The notes: generated from the sequence alone by a model not told the origin. A DNA stretch of 64,000 nt from Streptomyces sp. KL109B (GCF_030766935.1 NZ_JASERL010000001.1:434001-498000), one strand, 5' to 3'; shown: positions 21,836 to 29,730, numbered from the stretch's first letter. Numbers and translations are program-made.

Positions 21836-22426
21836 TCACCGGTCCCGGTCCGGCCAGGCAGGGGAGCGGCCGAGCAGCGCGAGGATCTCGTCCAGGGCGG
21901 CGTCCTGGCGCGCCGGTGAAACGCTCGGGCCGAACGCGGCTCCGGGCTTCGACCGGCTGGAGTCGTCGGGGACGGCGCGGGCGATCTCCAGGGCGGGCCC
22001 CGCCAGTTCCGGGGCGAGGTCGAAACGGTCGCCCAGTGATCGGGCGACGTCCCAGGTGTGCACTACGTAGTCGATGAAGTGGAAGCCGATCGCGGTCGCG
22101 CCCGGGATCGTCGCGCCGAGTTCGGGGAGGACGAACTTCCGTTCCAGGACCCCGGACCGCGTGAACGCGTCGAGGACGTCCTGCGCGGCGACCGCGTACT
22201 CGCCTGCGGGATCGGCGCCCAGCGGGCGGACCTCCCACGCGTGGAGGTCGCCGCCGTGTCCGCGCGCGGCGGCCGCGAAGCCGCGGTGCTGGGCGGTCAT
22301 GTGCGCCAGCAGGTCGGCCAGCACCCACCCCTCGCAGGGGGTGGCGCGACCCAGATCGTCGTCCACTCGGCCGACCGCCTCGACACTCGCCAGCACGGCC
22401 TGCCTGTTCAGCTCGCGTATGTCCAT
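21836..22426 (-). CDS. TIGR03086-type mycothiol-dependent/metal-binding family protein
   Basis: 196 residues in the DinB-like four-helix family: the N-terminal TPCEGWVLADLLAHM is typical of the TIGR03086/maleylpyruvate isomerase-like group, with a metal-binding histidine in LLAHM and others in HFIDYVVHTWDVARSL. Members bind a divalent metal, some use mycothiol; the substrate here is unknown. ATG at 22426 gives the standard N-terminus. Divergent from the MarR gene with a 69-base gap, so probably its target. Confidence 0.82.
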   Translation of the reverse strand: MDIRELNRQAVLASVEAVGRVDDDLGRATPCEGWVLADLLAHMTAQHRGFAAAARGHGGDLHAWEVRPLGADPAGEYAVAAQDVLDAFTRSGVLERKFVLPELGATIPGATAIGFHFIDYVVHTWDVARSLGDRFDLAPELAGPALEIARAVPDDSSRSKPGAAFGPSVSPARQDAALDEILALLGRSPAWPDRDR

Positions 22427-22435
22427 ACCGAAACC

Positions 22436-22469
22436 GTAAGCGCATGCATATCGTAAGTCCATGCTTATG
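22436..22469. promoter_or_regulatory. Imperfect palindrome in MarR divergent promoter
   Basis: GTAAGCGCATG at 22436-22446 and CATGCTTATG at 22460-22469 form an imperfect inverted repeat (one extra base on the left) centred between the divergent genes; a likely MarR operator. Confidence 0.4.
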
Positions 22470-22495
22470 TTCTGTGTCGGCGTACCGTTGCCCGC

Positions 22496-22948
22496 ATGGA
22501 ACGCCCCGACTTGGCCGCGATGATCGTGCCGCTGGGCCGCGCCCTGACGGCGGCCGAGCGCCCGGTGCTGCACGCTCACGACCTCACCATGTGGGCCTAC
22601 GTCGTACTGCTGGCCCTTGGCGAAGAGAGTCCGGTGCGCAGCCAGAACGCGCTGGCGCAGGCCATCGGAGCCGACAAGACCCGCATCATCGGCGTCCTCG
22701 ACGACCTCCAGGCCCGAGGCCTCATCGCCCGCCGCCCCGACCCCGACGACCGGCGCACGCGCCTGTTGTCCCTCACCCCCGTGGGGCGGCGCCTGCGCGA
22801 CACCGCGCAGGCGGACATCCAGCGCCAGGAGGACCGCCTGCTGGCCCACCTCCCGGAGGCGGACCGCGAGCCGTTCCTGCGCTCGCTCCAGGCCCTCGCC
22901 GCGGTACGGATCGAGGAGCACCTGGGGAGCGGCCGCCCTCGGCGATAG
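22496..22948 (+). CDS. MarR-family transcriptional regulator
   Basis: 150-residue winged-helix regulator. The recognition region runs NALAQAIGADKTRIIGVLDD and the wing contains RRPDPDDRRTRLLSLT, the conserved DxRxxR signature. Divergent from the TIGR03086-type gene, which it probably controls along with itself. ATG at 22496 directly follows the operator-like palindrome. Ligand unknown. Confidence 0.88.
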   Translation: MERPDLAAMIVPLGRALTAAERPVLHAHDLTMWAYVVLLALGEESPVRSQNALAQAIGADKTRIIGVLDDLQARGLIARRPDPDDRRTRLLSLTPVGRRLRDTAQADIQRQEDRLLAHLPEADREPFLRSLQALAAVRIEEHLGSGRPRR

Positions 22949-22985
22949 GTGCCTCGCGCGGCAGAGCCACGGAGGGGCGGTGAGC

Positions 22986-23111
22986 GTGCCGCTGCGTGAC
23001 GCCGGTACGCCCTTGTGTGACGGGTGGGACGCCCATAGGGTGAACCGCCTTGTGGGCCCGTGGCGTTCGGGTCCGAGGGGCGGGCGGTGGACAGTGGCCG
23101 TAGGCGGCTAG
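22986..23111 (+). CDS. Candidate 41-residue peptide upstream of the radical SAM gene
   Basis: Short open frame starting at GTG 22986, with GGAGG about 10 bases upstream, ending TAG at 23111. The peptide contains Trp, Arg and Gly in its C-terminal half (GPWRSGPRGGRWTVAVGG) and one Cys. Its position 60 bases before a RiPP-type methyltransferase gene makes it a possible precursor. Against it: no recognisable leader, and a promoter-like sequence (23013-23041) lies inside it. I give it only as a candidate; a shadow of no function is equally possible. Confidence 0.22.
   Translation: MPLRDAGTPLCDGWDAHRVNRLVGPWRSGPRGGRWTVAVGG
23013..23041 (+). promoter_or_regulatory. Candidate promoter of the radical SAM operon
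   Basis: TTGTGT at 23013-23018 and TAGGGT at 23036-23041 with 17 bases between. The -10 fits the Streptomyces TAGRRT pattern. Transcription would start near 23048, giving a leader of about 125 bases that contains two copies of AGCGGCCGTAT 22 bases apart (23110 and 23132), spaced two helical turns. Confidence 0.4.
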
Positions 23112-23171
23112 CGGCCGTATTCGAGGCGAAGAGCGGCCGTATACGAGAAGCGCAAGAAGAGGCGGGGCGGC

Positions 23172-25043
23172 GTGCGCGTTGAGCTGGTGACCATGCCCTG
23201 GCACCCGATCGACCTGCCCTCCCTCCAGGTGGGCCTGCTGCACCAACTGCTGCGCGAGACCCGCCCGGACGACGAGGTGCGCGAGTTCCACGGCTCGCTG
23301 CGCTGGGCGGAGTTCCTGCTCGAACGCTCCGGCGGCCGCCTGAACCCCAGCGACTACGAGGCGATCGGCAGCGACTCGATCTTCCACGGGATCGGCGACT
23401 GGGTGTTCTCAGGAGTCCTCTACGAAGACGAGGACTGGGGAGCCGCCCGACTGCGCACCTACGCGCGCGAGCGCGGGGTGAGCGCCGAGACCGTGGACAC
23501 GGCCTTCGAGATGCGCCGCCACGCCACCGACTACGTAGAGCGCTGCGCCACCGAAGTGCTGACACACGCCCCCGAAGTCGTCGGGTTCACGAGTACGTTC
23601 ATGCAGAACGTGCCGTCCCTCGCCCTCGCCAAGGAACTCAAGCGCCGCGACCCGCGGTTGACCGTCGTCTTCGGCGGCAGCAACTGCGAAGGCCCCATGG
23701 GTCACGCCCTGCACCGCAACCACCCCTACGTGGACCACGTCGTGCGCGGCGAGGGCGAGTACGCCTTCCCGGCCCTCCTCGCCCACCTGGACGCGCGTAC
23801 GCCCCCCGAGGACGTTCCCGGGCTCTGCTGGTGGGACGGGGGCGTCTCCCGGGCCAACACCGAGTCCCACCGAACCGTGGCTCCGGCCCACATACCGACG
23901 CCCGATTACGACCAGTGGCAGACGGAGATCGAGGCCTCGCCGGTCCTCGAGTACGTGTACCCCAAGCTGGTCGTCGAAGGGGCCCGCGGCTGCTGGTGGG
24001 GCGAGAAGCACCACTGCACCTTCTGCGGCCTCAACGGCAGCGCGATGGCCTTCCGCGCCAAGCCCGGCGAACGCCTGTGGAGCGAGATCGAGCGCCTCGT
24101 GCGCCGCCACCACATCCTCGACATCGTCACCGTCGACAACATCATCGACATGGCGTACTTCAAGGACTTCCTGCCGCTCGCCGCGGACAGCGACTGGGAC
24201 CTGCGCATCCACTACGAGGTGAAGTCCAACCTCAACCGCGAGCAGATCGCCGGGCTCGCCGCCGCGGGCGTCGTACTGATCCAGCCCGGCATCGAAAGCC
24301 TCAGCAACCGCGTCCTCGACCTGATGGACAAGGGTGTCACCGGCTCCCGCAACATCCGCACGCTCCGCGAGTTCGACAACCACGAGATCACCTGCAGCTG
24401 GAACTACCTCTACGGGTTCCCCGGCGAGACCACGCACGACTACGCGCGCGTGCTCGACCAAATGCCCGCCCTCGTACACCTCCAGCCGCCGAGCGGCGCC
24501 TTCCGCATCCAACTGGAGCGCTTCAGCCCGCACTTCACCGACCCCGCCCTGGGGTTCGGAAAGCGCCGCCCCGCAGACATGTACCAGCACGTCTACGAGT
24601 TGCCCGAGTCCGAACTCGCCGACCTGGTCTACCTCTTCGACACCGAGGACGCCGGCATCGGCGGCGACACCGAGGACCGGCTGCTGCGGGCCGTCGCCCA
24701 ATGGCGGGCCCAGCACGCCACGTCGACCCTCGTCATGGAGCAGGCGGGCGACGACGCGAACACCCTCCTCGTACGGGACCGCCGCGAGGGCTGGCCGCGC
24801 CGCACCTACTGGTTCAACGGCTGGGAGGCCGCGGCTCTGCGCATCCTGGAGGAGGGCGCGGGCGAACCCGCCCTGCACCGCAAACTCGCCGCCGCCGGAC
24901 ACGACGTACCGGCCGAAGAGCTGGGGGTGTGGATCGCCCAGGCCGTCATGTTCGGCCTCCTCTTCCGGGACGGCGGCACCTACGTGTCCCTGCCCACCCG
25001 CACGGCGCCGATCCGCCTCGCCCCACCGGCGGCCTCCGCATGA
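23172..25043 (+). CDS. B12-dependent radical SAM RiPP-maturation C-methyltransferase-like protein
   Basis: 623 residues resembling the 'ribosomal peptide maturation radical SAM protein 1' family (TIGR03975). The N-terminal ~250 residues are a cobalamin-binding-type domain (VVFGGSNCEGPMG, VVRGEGEYAFPALL). The radical SAM domain has the atypical CX7CX2C motif Cys274/282/285 (RGCWWGEKHHCTFCG) that family members use, then QPGIESLSNRVLDLM and YGFPGETTHDY. The C-terminal third is a winged-helix-like part. Family members methylate unactivated carbons of ribosomal peptides using SAM and cobalamin. GTG 23172 follows AGAAGAGG. The DUF5825 gene overlaps its end, but no transporter, protease or clear precursor is adjacent, so the substrate is open. 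Confidence 0.87.
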   Translation: MRVELVTMPWHPIDLPSLQVGLLHQLLRETRPDDEVREFHGSLRWAEFLLERSGGRLNPSDYEAIGSDSIFHGIGDWVFSGVLYEDEDWGAARLRTYARERGVSAETVDTAFEMRRHATDYVERCATEVLTHAPEVVGFTSTFMQNVPSLALAKELKRRDPRLTVVFGGSNCEGPMGHALHRNHPYVDHVVRGEGEYAFPALLAHLDARTPPEDVPGLCWWDGGVSRANTESHRTVAPAHIPTPDYDQWQTEIEASPVLEYVYPKLVVEGARGCWWGEKHHCTFCGLNGSAMAFRAKPGERLWSEIERLVRRHHILDIVTVDNIIDMAYFKDFLPLAADSDWDLRIHYEVKSNLNREQIAGLAAAGVVLIQPGIESLSNRVLDLMDKGVTGSRNIRTLREFDNHEITCSWNYLYGFPGETTHDYARVLDQMPALVHLQPPSGAFRIQLERFSPHFTDPALGFGKRRPADMYQHVYELPESELADLVYLFDTEDAGIGGDTEDRLLRAVAQWRAQHATSTLVMEQAGDDANTLLVRDRREGWPRRTYWFNGWEAAALRILEEGAGEPALHRKLAAAGHDVPAEELGVWIAQAVMFGLLFRDGGTYVSLPTRTAPIRLAPPAASA

Positions 25044-25630
25044 CCGCACCGCTCCCGGCCCTCGTCCCGCACCGCGTCATCGGCACCCGCGTCCGCGTGA
25101 CCGAACCGCTGCCGCTGCCCCTGCCCCCGCCCTCGTCCGCGCACTCGCACGGCGACGGCCGGACGACCACGCGCGCGATCCAGTTCCTGCGTGAGTGCCA
25201 GGCGCTGGGGCTCCCCACCCACTGGGAGGTGAGCGCGCCCCCAATCGGCACGCCAGGTTGTACGTATGACCTCCGCCCCCTGCGCCACCTCCCGCCGCCC
25301 GCCCAACACCCGGACGAATCAGCCGAGTTCACCGAATGGCGGGCCGCACACGCCTACGGGATGCTCTACCACCGCCGCGGGCCGGGATTCGTCACCGTCA
25401 TGGACCGCAGGGAGCGCCCCGCCCCGGCCCGGTTCACGCTCGACCACCCCGACCTGCTCGCCGCGTTCGACGCGCTGAGCGAGGCCACGCGGCTCGACAC
25501 ACTCGAACCCGCCCACCAACAGGCGGCCCGCCACCTGGCCGAGGAACGGCTCGCGCTGATCGTGGACGGATGGGCGGTGGCGCTGCCGCCGCGCGTGCGC
25601 CGCTGGCCCGTGCCGTGCATGGGAATCTGA
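25040..25630 (+). CDS. DUF5825 family protein, coupled to the radical SAM gene
   Basis: 196 residues starting with an ATGA overlap on the methyltransferase gene. It resembles DUF5825, found next to such methyltransferases in actinobacteria (my recollection, not checked). The middle has TTRAIQFLRECQALGLPTHW and EWRAAHAYGMLYHRRGPGFV; there are no membrane segments or catalytic motif I recognise. Translational coupling implies a shared pathway, perhaps substrate recognition. A strong hairpin follows. Confidence 0.8.
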   Translation: MTAPLPALVPHRVIGTRVRVTEPLPLPLPPPSSAHSHGDGRTTTRAIQFLRECQALGLPTHWEVSAPPIGTPGCTYDLRPLRHLPPPAQHPDESAEFTEWRAAHAYGMLYHRRGPGFVTVMDRRERPAPARFTLDHPDLLAAFDALSEATRLDTLEPAHQQAARHLAEERLALIVDGWAVALPPRVRRWPVPCMGI

Positions 25631-25663
25631 CGGGGAATCCGGCGCGATCGCACCGAAGCGCAA

Positions 25664-25705
25664 GAAACCCTCTCAGGAGCCGAGGAACCACCCTGAGAGG
25701 GTTTC
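25664..25705 (+). terminator. Hairpin terminator after DUF5825
   Basis: A 14-base perfect stem (GAAACCCTCTCAGG and complement) with a 14-base loop. It closes the radical SAM operon, so the zinc-ribbon gene after it is probably a separate unit or a read-through partner. Confidence 0.8.
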
Positions 25706-25743
25706 ACCGTGTGCCCGTGGCGATCACGACGGAGACTGAACCC

Positions 25744-25962
25744 ATGCCGACCACATCCCGCCGCCGAAACTGTCCCGAATGCCGCCGCGAGATCGCGGTC
25801 GTGGCGGGCCGCTACGCCCGCCACGATCCTCCTGGCGCCCGCGCCGCGGGGGAACTGGTCTCCTGCCCCGGCTCCCGCCGCCCGGCCCAGCTCGGCGCCG
25901 TACAGGACGCGCTCGACGGCTACGTGGTCCCCCACGTGCCGGGTCAGATGCCGCTGTTCTGA
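25744..25962 (+). CDS. Small zinc-ribbon-like hypothetical protein
   Basis: 72 residues. It begins with a CPECRRE cysteine pair, has a single later Cys (LVSCPGS), and ends in a hydrophobic PHVPGQMPLF tail. This Streptomyces-type small protein has a half zinc-knuckle; function unknown. ATG 25744 has GGAG about 10 bases upstream; a GTG 9 codons earlier is possible. Confidence 0.6.
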   Translation: MPTTSRRRNCPECRREIAVVAGRYARHDPPGARAAGELVSCPGSRRPAQLGAVQDALDGYVVPHVPGQMPLF

Positions 25963-25963
25963 G

Positions 25964-26022
25964 GCGGGTTCACTTGTTGTGAAGCGGGTTCACTCCGAAG
26001 CGGATCCAAGAAGCGGATCCAA
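25964..26022. repeat. Two adjacent short direct repeats
   Basis: GCGGGTTCACT occurs at 25964-25974 and 25984-25994; the 13-base GAAGCGGATCCAA occurs in tandem at 25997-26009 and 26010-26022. They fill the gap between two convergent genes. Confidence 0.8.
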
Positions 26023-26060
26023 GGAGACCCCGCGCGCGAGGGCGACTCAGCGCGGTCGAC

Positions 26061-26717
26061 TCAGTTGCCCGCGACCGACTTCACCGCCACCGTGACCGGC
26101 GTGGAACCGGAGATCAGCTCCAGCGTCAGCCCCGCCGTGGCGGCCGTGTCCACCAACTCGGCGAGGACGGCGGCCACGTCGTCGCGCGGCACGGGCCCGC
26201 GCCCCGTCGAGGCCTCCAGGCGGACGAGCCCGGTCCCGGCGTCGTTCGTCAGCTGGCCGGGCCGCAGGATCGTCCAGTCGAGGCCGGTGCGGCGCCGTAC
26301 GTCGTCGTCCGCCGCGCCCTTGGCCCGCAGATACACGTCGAAGACGTCGTCGCCCTCGTGCGCGGCGTCCGCCGCCATCGACGACACCACTACGTAGCGG
26401 CGCACGTGCGCCCGCTCCGCGGCGTCCGCGAACAGCACGGCGGCGTCCCGGTCCACGGTGTCCTTGCGGCCGGCGCCGCTGCCCGGACCCGCGCCCGCCG
26501 CGAAGACGGCCGCGTCCGCACCCTGCAGATGCGCCGCGACCTCCTCCACGGACGCCGACTCCAGGTCGCACAGGACGGGTTCCGCACCGGCGGCCCGCAG
26601 GGCGTCACCCTGCTCCGACCTGCGGATGATGCCCGCTACTTCGTCCCCGCGCGCGGAGAGCAGCCGCTCGAGCCGCAGCGCGATCTGACCATGACCCCCA
26701 GCGATGACAATGCGCAT
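26061..26717 (-). CDS. NAD(P)H-binding SDR-like protein
   Basis: 218 residues with an N-terminal Rossmann fold (MRIVIAGGHGQIALRLERLL, GGxGxxA type), a SSMAAD segment in place of the catalytic Ser and a TGLDWTILRPGQLTND stretch typical of NAD(P)H-binding 'NmrA/YwnB-like' atypical SDR proteins. No standard YxxxK is obvious, so it may be an oxidoreductase or a redox sensor. Stands alone between two gaps; the ribosome site is weak. Confidence 0.85.
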   Translation of the reverse strand: MRIVIAGGHGQIALRLERLLSARGDEVAGIIRRSEQGDALRAAGAEPVLCDLESASVEEVAAHLQGADAAVFAAGAGPGSGAGRKDTVDRDAAVLFADAAERAHVRRYVVVSSMAADAAHEGDDVFDVYLRAKGAADDDVRRRTGLDWTILRPGQLTNDAGTGLVRLEASTGRGPVPRDDVAAVLAELVDTAATAGLTLELISGSTPVTVAVKSVAGN

Positions 26718-26787
26718 GTCTTCGACGGTACGCCCGGGGCGGACGGTTCACCGTGCAACCATGCGCGCCAGGGCCCCGTACGGCCGC

Positions 26788-28038
26788 TCAAGCGGGGCCG
26801 CCACCGCCGTACTTGGCCGCCCGCCCCTGCCGCGGCAGATCGAGCGCGACCGCCGCGGCCGAATCGCAGTACTCCCGCACCGCGCTGGTCCGCGCCACGA
26901 CACGCCCCCGGTGCACGACGATCCGGCTGTACGCGAGGGAGAGCGCCGCCGCGAGCCGGTCGCCCCGCACCGCGAGCAGCTCCGCGGGGAACCCCGCCTC
27001 CACGCGCACCTCCGGTAGGCCGAGCGCCGCCCTGGCGGTCGAACTCACCGCTTCGTAGGCGTCCTCCGGGCGCATCCCGTAGCGCGAGGCCAACAAGTAG
27101 GCGGCCTCCAACGGGTCGCCGCGCCCCACGGGGTTCGACACGTCGCGCAACGCCCCGCTGCCCGCCGCGACCGGCACCCCGGCCGCCCGCAACAGCCGCA
27201 CCGGCGCGACGGCGCGCTCGTCCACGCCCGCGCACCCGCCCTGCGGCACGCACACCACCGTCGCCCCGGCGGCCGCGAGCCCGTCCACGGCCCGCCGCGC
27301 CGCGTCCCCCGGCAGCCGGGAGAGACCGCCCAGGGGGCCCACGGTGACGCCCGTACGCAGCCCGCCCACCGCCGCCGCGAGCCGCCCGAGGCGCGCCGGG
27401 TCGGCCCCGTCCGTGTGCAGGTCGACCGGGCAGCCGTGCTCGGCGGCGACCTCAAGCACCGCCTCTACGTAGCCCGTTGGGTCGGGGTCCAGGTCCGGGC
27501 AACCGCCTACTACGGAGGCGCCCATCTTCACGGCGTCCCGCAGCATGGCGAGCCCGTCGGCCCCGGCGAGCCCGGTCAGCAGCCGGGGCATGGCCACCGT
27601 GCGCAGATCCGCGAGCCCCACCAGCGAACGCCGCGCCTGGAGGACCGCCTCCATCGAACCGAGCCCCTCCATGTCGCCGATCCGCACATGGGAGCGCACC
27701 GCGGTGGCCCCGTGGCCGAGTTGCAGCAGGGTGCCCTCCGTGGCCCGGCGCTGGACGTCGTCGGCGTCGTACGGGACGGGGCCCTCGCGCTCGGCCGACA
27801 GCGCCGTGTCGCCGTGCGCGTGCGGCTCGACGGGGGCCGGGAGCAGCAGGCAGCCGGTGAGGTCGATGCGCGAGCCGTGCGCGGTGAGGCTGCCCGCCGT
27901 GCCGACCGCCTCGATGCGCCCACCGTCGAGCCGTACGTCCACGGTCCTGCCGTCGGTGAGGCGGGCGCCGCTCAGCAGCAGGCCAGAGCTGTCGGGCGGG
28001 TCGGGGGACGGCGGCTGCTGCGACGGGCTGTCGGGCAT
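26788..28038 (-). CDS. Amidohydrolase, cytosine deaminase-like
   Basis: 416 residues. N-terminal beta-domain (LLLSGARLTDGR), then a HAHGD that is the degenerate form of the metal-binding HxH, HTDGADPARLG for the second site, and near the end SNPVGRGDPLEAAYLLASR with YGMRPEDAYEAVSSTARAALG, as in cytosine deaminase/amidohydrolase family 3 proteins. Substrate unknown. ATG 28038 has GGAG 6 bases upstream. Two Asp-rich prolines at the N-terminus are low complexity. Confidence 0.82.
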   Translation of the reverse strand: MPDSPSQQPPSPDPPDSSGLLLSGARLTDGRTVDVRLDGGRIEAVGTAGSLTAHGSRIDLTGCLLLPAPVEPHAHGDTALSAEREGPVPYDADDVQRRATEGTLLQLGHGATAVRSHVRIGDMEGLGSMEAVLQARRSLVGLADLRTVAMPRLLTGLAGADGLAMLRDAVKMGASVVGGCPDLDPDPTGYVEAVLEVAAEHGCPVDLHTDGADPARLGRLAAAVGGLRTGVTVGPLGGLSRLPGDAARRAVDGLAAAGATVVCVPQGGCAGVDERAVAPVRLLRAAGVPVAAGSGALRDVSNPVGRGDPLEAAYLLASRYGMRPEDAYEAVSSTARAALGLPEVRVEAGFPAELLAVRGDRLAAALSLAYSRIVVHRGRVVARTSAVREYCDSAAAVALDLPRQGRAAKYGGGGPA

Positions 28039-28229
28039 CGTGCTCCTGAGGGCTCGGCGAGGACTCGTATCGCGAGTAACAAGATCACGCAGGGTGGGTC
28101 GAGCCTAGGACCGTGGCAGGGGCGCTTCGAGGAACGCCGCAAAAGTCGTACTGATGTGGTCCGAGGGGCGCCTGTGGGCTGTCATCGGAACGCGGCATCG
28201 TTCCCGGCGGACAGGGGCGCGAAACGGAT

Positions 28230-28259
28230 TTGGGCGATCGGTGCGCGACCGTGTAATGT
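28230..28259 (+). promoter_or_regulatory. Promoter of the tRNA-Thr/tRNA-Met unit
   Basis: TTGGGC at 28230-28235 and TAATGT at 28254-28259, 18 bases apart, about 12 bases before the mature 5' end of tRNA-Thr. The remaining 190 bases back to the amidohydrolase start show nothing else. Confidence 0.6.
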
Positions 28260-28270
28260 CTTCATCGCTC

Positions 28271-28343
28271 GCCCCAATAGCTCAGTCGGTAGAGCGTCTC
28301 CATGGTAAGGAGAAGGTCTGCGGTTCGATTCCGCATTGGGGCT
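28271..28343 (+). tRNA. tRNA-Thr (GGT anticodon)
   Basis: 73 bases. Acceptor arm GCCCCAA pairs with TTGGGGC; anticodon loop ATGGTAA carries GGT on a TCTCC/GGAGA stem; standard GGTTCGATTCC T arm. CCA not encoded. First of two tRNAs preceding rpmG, as in mycobacteria. Confidence 0.96.
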
Positions 28344-28377
28344 CTGGTGCACGCGTCCAACGCAGCGCATGCATCAC

Positions 28378-28450
28378 AGCGGTGTAGCTCAGTCGGTAGA
28401 GCAAGCGGCTCATAATCGCTGTGTCACCGGTTCAAGTCCGGTCACCGCTA
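28378..28450 (+). tRNA. tRNA-Met (CAT anticodon)
   Basis: 73 bases; acceptor AGCGGTG pairs with CACCGCT, anticodon loop CTCATAA with CAT, T arm CCGGTTCAAGTCCGG. The acceptor begins with a normal A-U pair, so this is an elongator-type tRNA and not the initiator (which has an unpaired first base). A CAT anticodon can also belong to a lysidine-modified tRNA-Ile; Met is the more likely call from context. Confidence 0.9.
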
Positions 28451-28455
28451 CTGAC

Positions 28456-28493
28456 AGTAGCCGATTGCGGGGTCGGTCCTTCGATCGGCTACT
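28456..28493 (+). terminator. Hairpin between tRNA-Met and rpmG
   Basis: 10-base perfect stem (AGTAGCCGAT and complement) followed by CTTTTAT; a terminator or attenuator upstream of rpmG. Confidence 0.75.
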
Positions 28494-28539
28494 CTTTTAT
28501 GCGTTAAACCGTCCGATCCGTCCGTCAAGGAGCACTCAC

Positions 28540-28704
28540 GTGGCTGCCACCGACGTCCGCCCGAAGATCACGCTGGCCTGCGTGGAGTGCAAGGAGCGGA
28601 ACTACATCACCAAGAAGAACCGGCGTAACAACCCGGACCGTCTTGAGATGAAGAAGCACTGCCCGCGTTGCAACGCGCACACCGCGCACCGCGAAACGCG
28701 ATAA
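28540..28704 (+). CDS. rpmG: Ribosomal protein bL33
   Basis: 54 residues, 50S subunit. Two cysteine pairs (Cys14/17 and Cys41/44) make this the zinc-binding form of L33. GTG 28540 has AAGGAG about 8 bases upstream. In many actinobacteria a zinc-free second copy exists and is induced at low zinc; only the zinc form is here. Confidence 0.96.
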   Translation: MAATDVRPKITLACVECKERNYITKKNRRNNPDRLEMKKHCPRCNAHTAHRETR

Positions 28705-28718
28705 ATCAGGCTCGAACA

Positions 28719-28749
28719 CGAGGCCGTCCCCATTCCGGGGGCGGCCTCG
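28719..28749 (+). terminator. rpmG terminator
   Basis: 13-base stem starting CGAGGCCGTCCCC, one U-G pair, 5-base loop, followed by TTTCGTT. Confidence 0.8.
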
Positions 28750-28821
28750 TTTCGTTGACGCCCGAAGATCGGCGTTCCTAGCTCAGGCAGATCGAGAACA
28801 CTTCCAGGAGGTGCCGAGCCC

Positions 28822-29274
28822 ATGGCGCTCGACCAGTCCTTCGTGGGGCGGACCTATCCGCCCACCGCTCCGTACGAGGTCGGCCGGGAGAAGATCCGTG
28901 AATTCGCGGAGGCGGTGGGGGACACGAACCCCGCGTACGTCGACCGCGGAGCCGCCGAAGAGCTCGGTCACCCCGATGTGATCGCGCCGCCGACCTTTGT
29001 GTTCGCCATCACTTTCAAGGCCGCGGGCGAGGTCATCCACGACCCGGAGCTGGGGCTCGACTACAGCCGCGTCGTGCACGGCGACCAGAAGTTCGCGTAC
29101 ACGCGCCCGGTGCGGGCCGGCGACAGGCTGACCGTGACCTCGACCATCGAGGGCATCAAGTCGCTCGCGGGCAACGACATCGTCGACGTGCGCGGCGAGG
29201 TGCACGACGAGGCCGGCGAGCACGTCGTGACCGCCTGGACCAAGCTCGTCTCGCGCGCCGCTGAGGAGGCCTGA
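28822..29274 (+). CDS. HadA-like MaoC dehydratase (UPF0336)
   Basis: 150 residues of the FAS1-like/MaoC-fold hydratase group. DTNPAYVDRGAAEELG and VIAPPTFVFAI are typical of mycobacterial HadA, the substrate-binding subunit of the (3R)-hydroxyacyl-ACP dehydratase. It lacks the catalytic His-Asp loop. The same order rpmG-hadA-hadB precedes the tRNA-Trp/secE block in mycobacteria; here about 8 kb of other genes lies between. Likely acts as heterodimer with the next protein in fatty acid elongation. Confidence 0.87.
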   Translation: MALDQSFVGRTYPPTAPYEVGREKIREFAEAVGDTNPAYVDRGAAEELGHPDVIAPPTFVFAITFKAAGEVIHDPELGLDYSRVVHGDQKFAYTRPVRAGDRLTVTSTIEGIKSLAGNDIVDVRGEVHDEAGEHVVTAWTKLVSRAAEEA

Positions 29275-29279
29275 TCGCC

Positions 29280-29708
29280 ATGGCGACGACCATCAAGTAC
29301 GCCGACGTAGAGGTCGGCACCGAGCTGCCCGCGCAGACCTTCCCCGTGACACGCGCCACGCTCGTCCAGTACGCGGGCGCCTCCGGCGACTTCAACCCCA
29401 TCCACTGGAACGAGAAGTTCGCGGTCGAGGTCGGCCTGCCGGACGTGATCGCGCACGGCATGTTCACCATGGCCGAGGCGATCCGTGTCGTCACCGACTG
29501 GACCGGCGACCCGGCCGCCGTCGTCGAGTACGGCGTGCGCTTCACGAAGCCGGTCGTCGTGCCGAACGACGACAAGGGCGCCGAGGTCGAGGTCGGTGCC
29601 AAGGTCGCGGCCAAGCTGGACGACAACCGCGTACGGGTCGACCTGACCGCCATGAGCGCGGGGCAGAAGGTGCTCGGGATGTCGCGGGCGGTCGTTCAGC
29701 TGGTCTGA
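29280..29708 (+). CDS. HadB-like MaoC dehydratase
   Basis: 142 residues, catalytic partner of the preceding gene. The hotdog-fold active-site loop ASGDFNPIHWNEKFA has the catalytic Asp and His, followed by IAHGMFTMAEAIR. It dehydrates 3-hydroxyacyl-ACP (or CoA). ATG follows the partner's stop by 3 bases (overlapping ribosome site), consistent with equal amounts. No hadC is present; a hairpin follows. Confidence 0.88.
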   Translation: MATTIKYADVEVGTELPAQTFPVTRATLVQYAGASGDFNPIHWNEKFAVEVGLPDVIAHGMFTMAEAIRVVTDWTGDPAAVVEYGVRFTKPVVVPNDDKGAEVEVGAKVAAKLDDNRVRVDLTAMSAGQKVLGMSRAVVQLV

Positions 29709-29730
29709 TCGACGTCTACGTAGCTGTCAG

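Noticed and set aside
25964..26022. Attachment site or mobile-element end
   Set aside because: Short direct repeats only, no integrase or terminal inverted repeats nearby.
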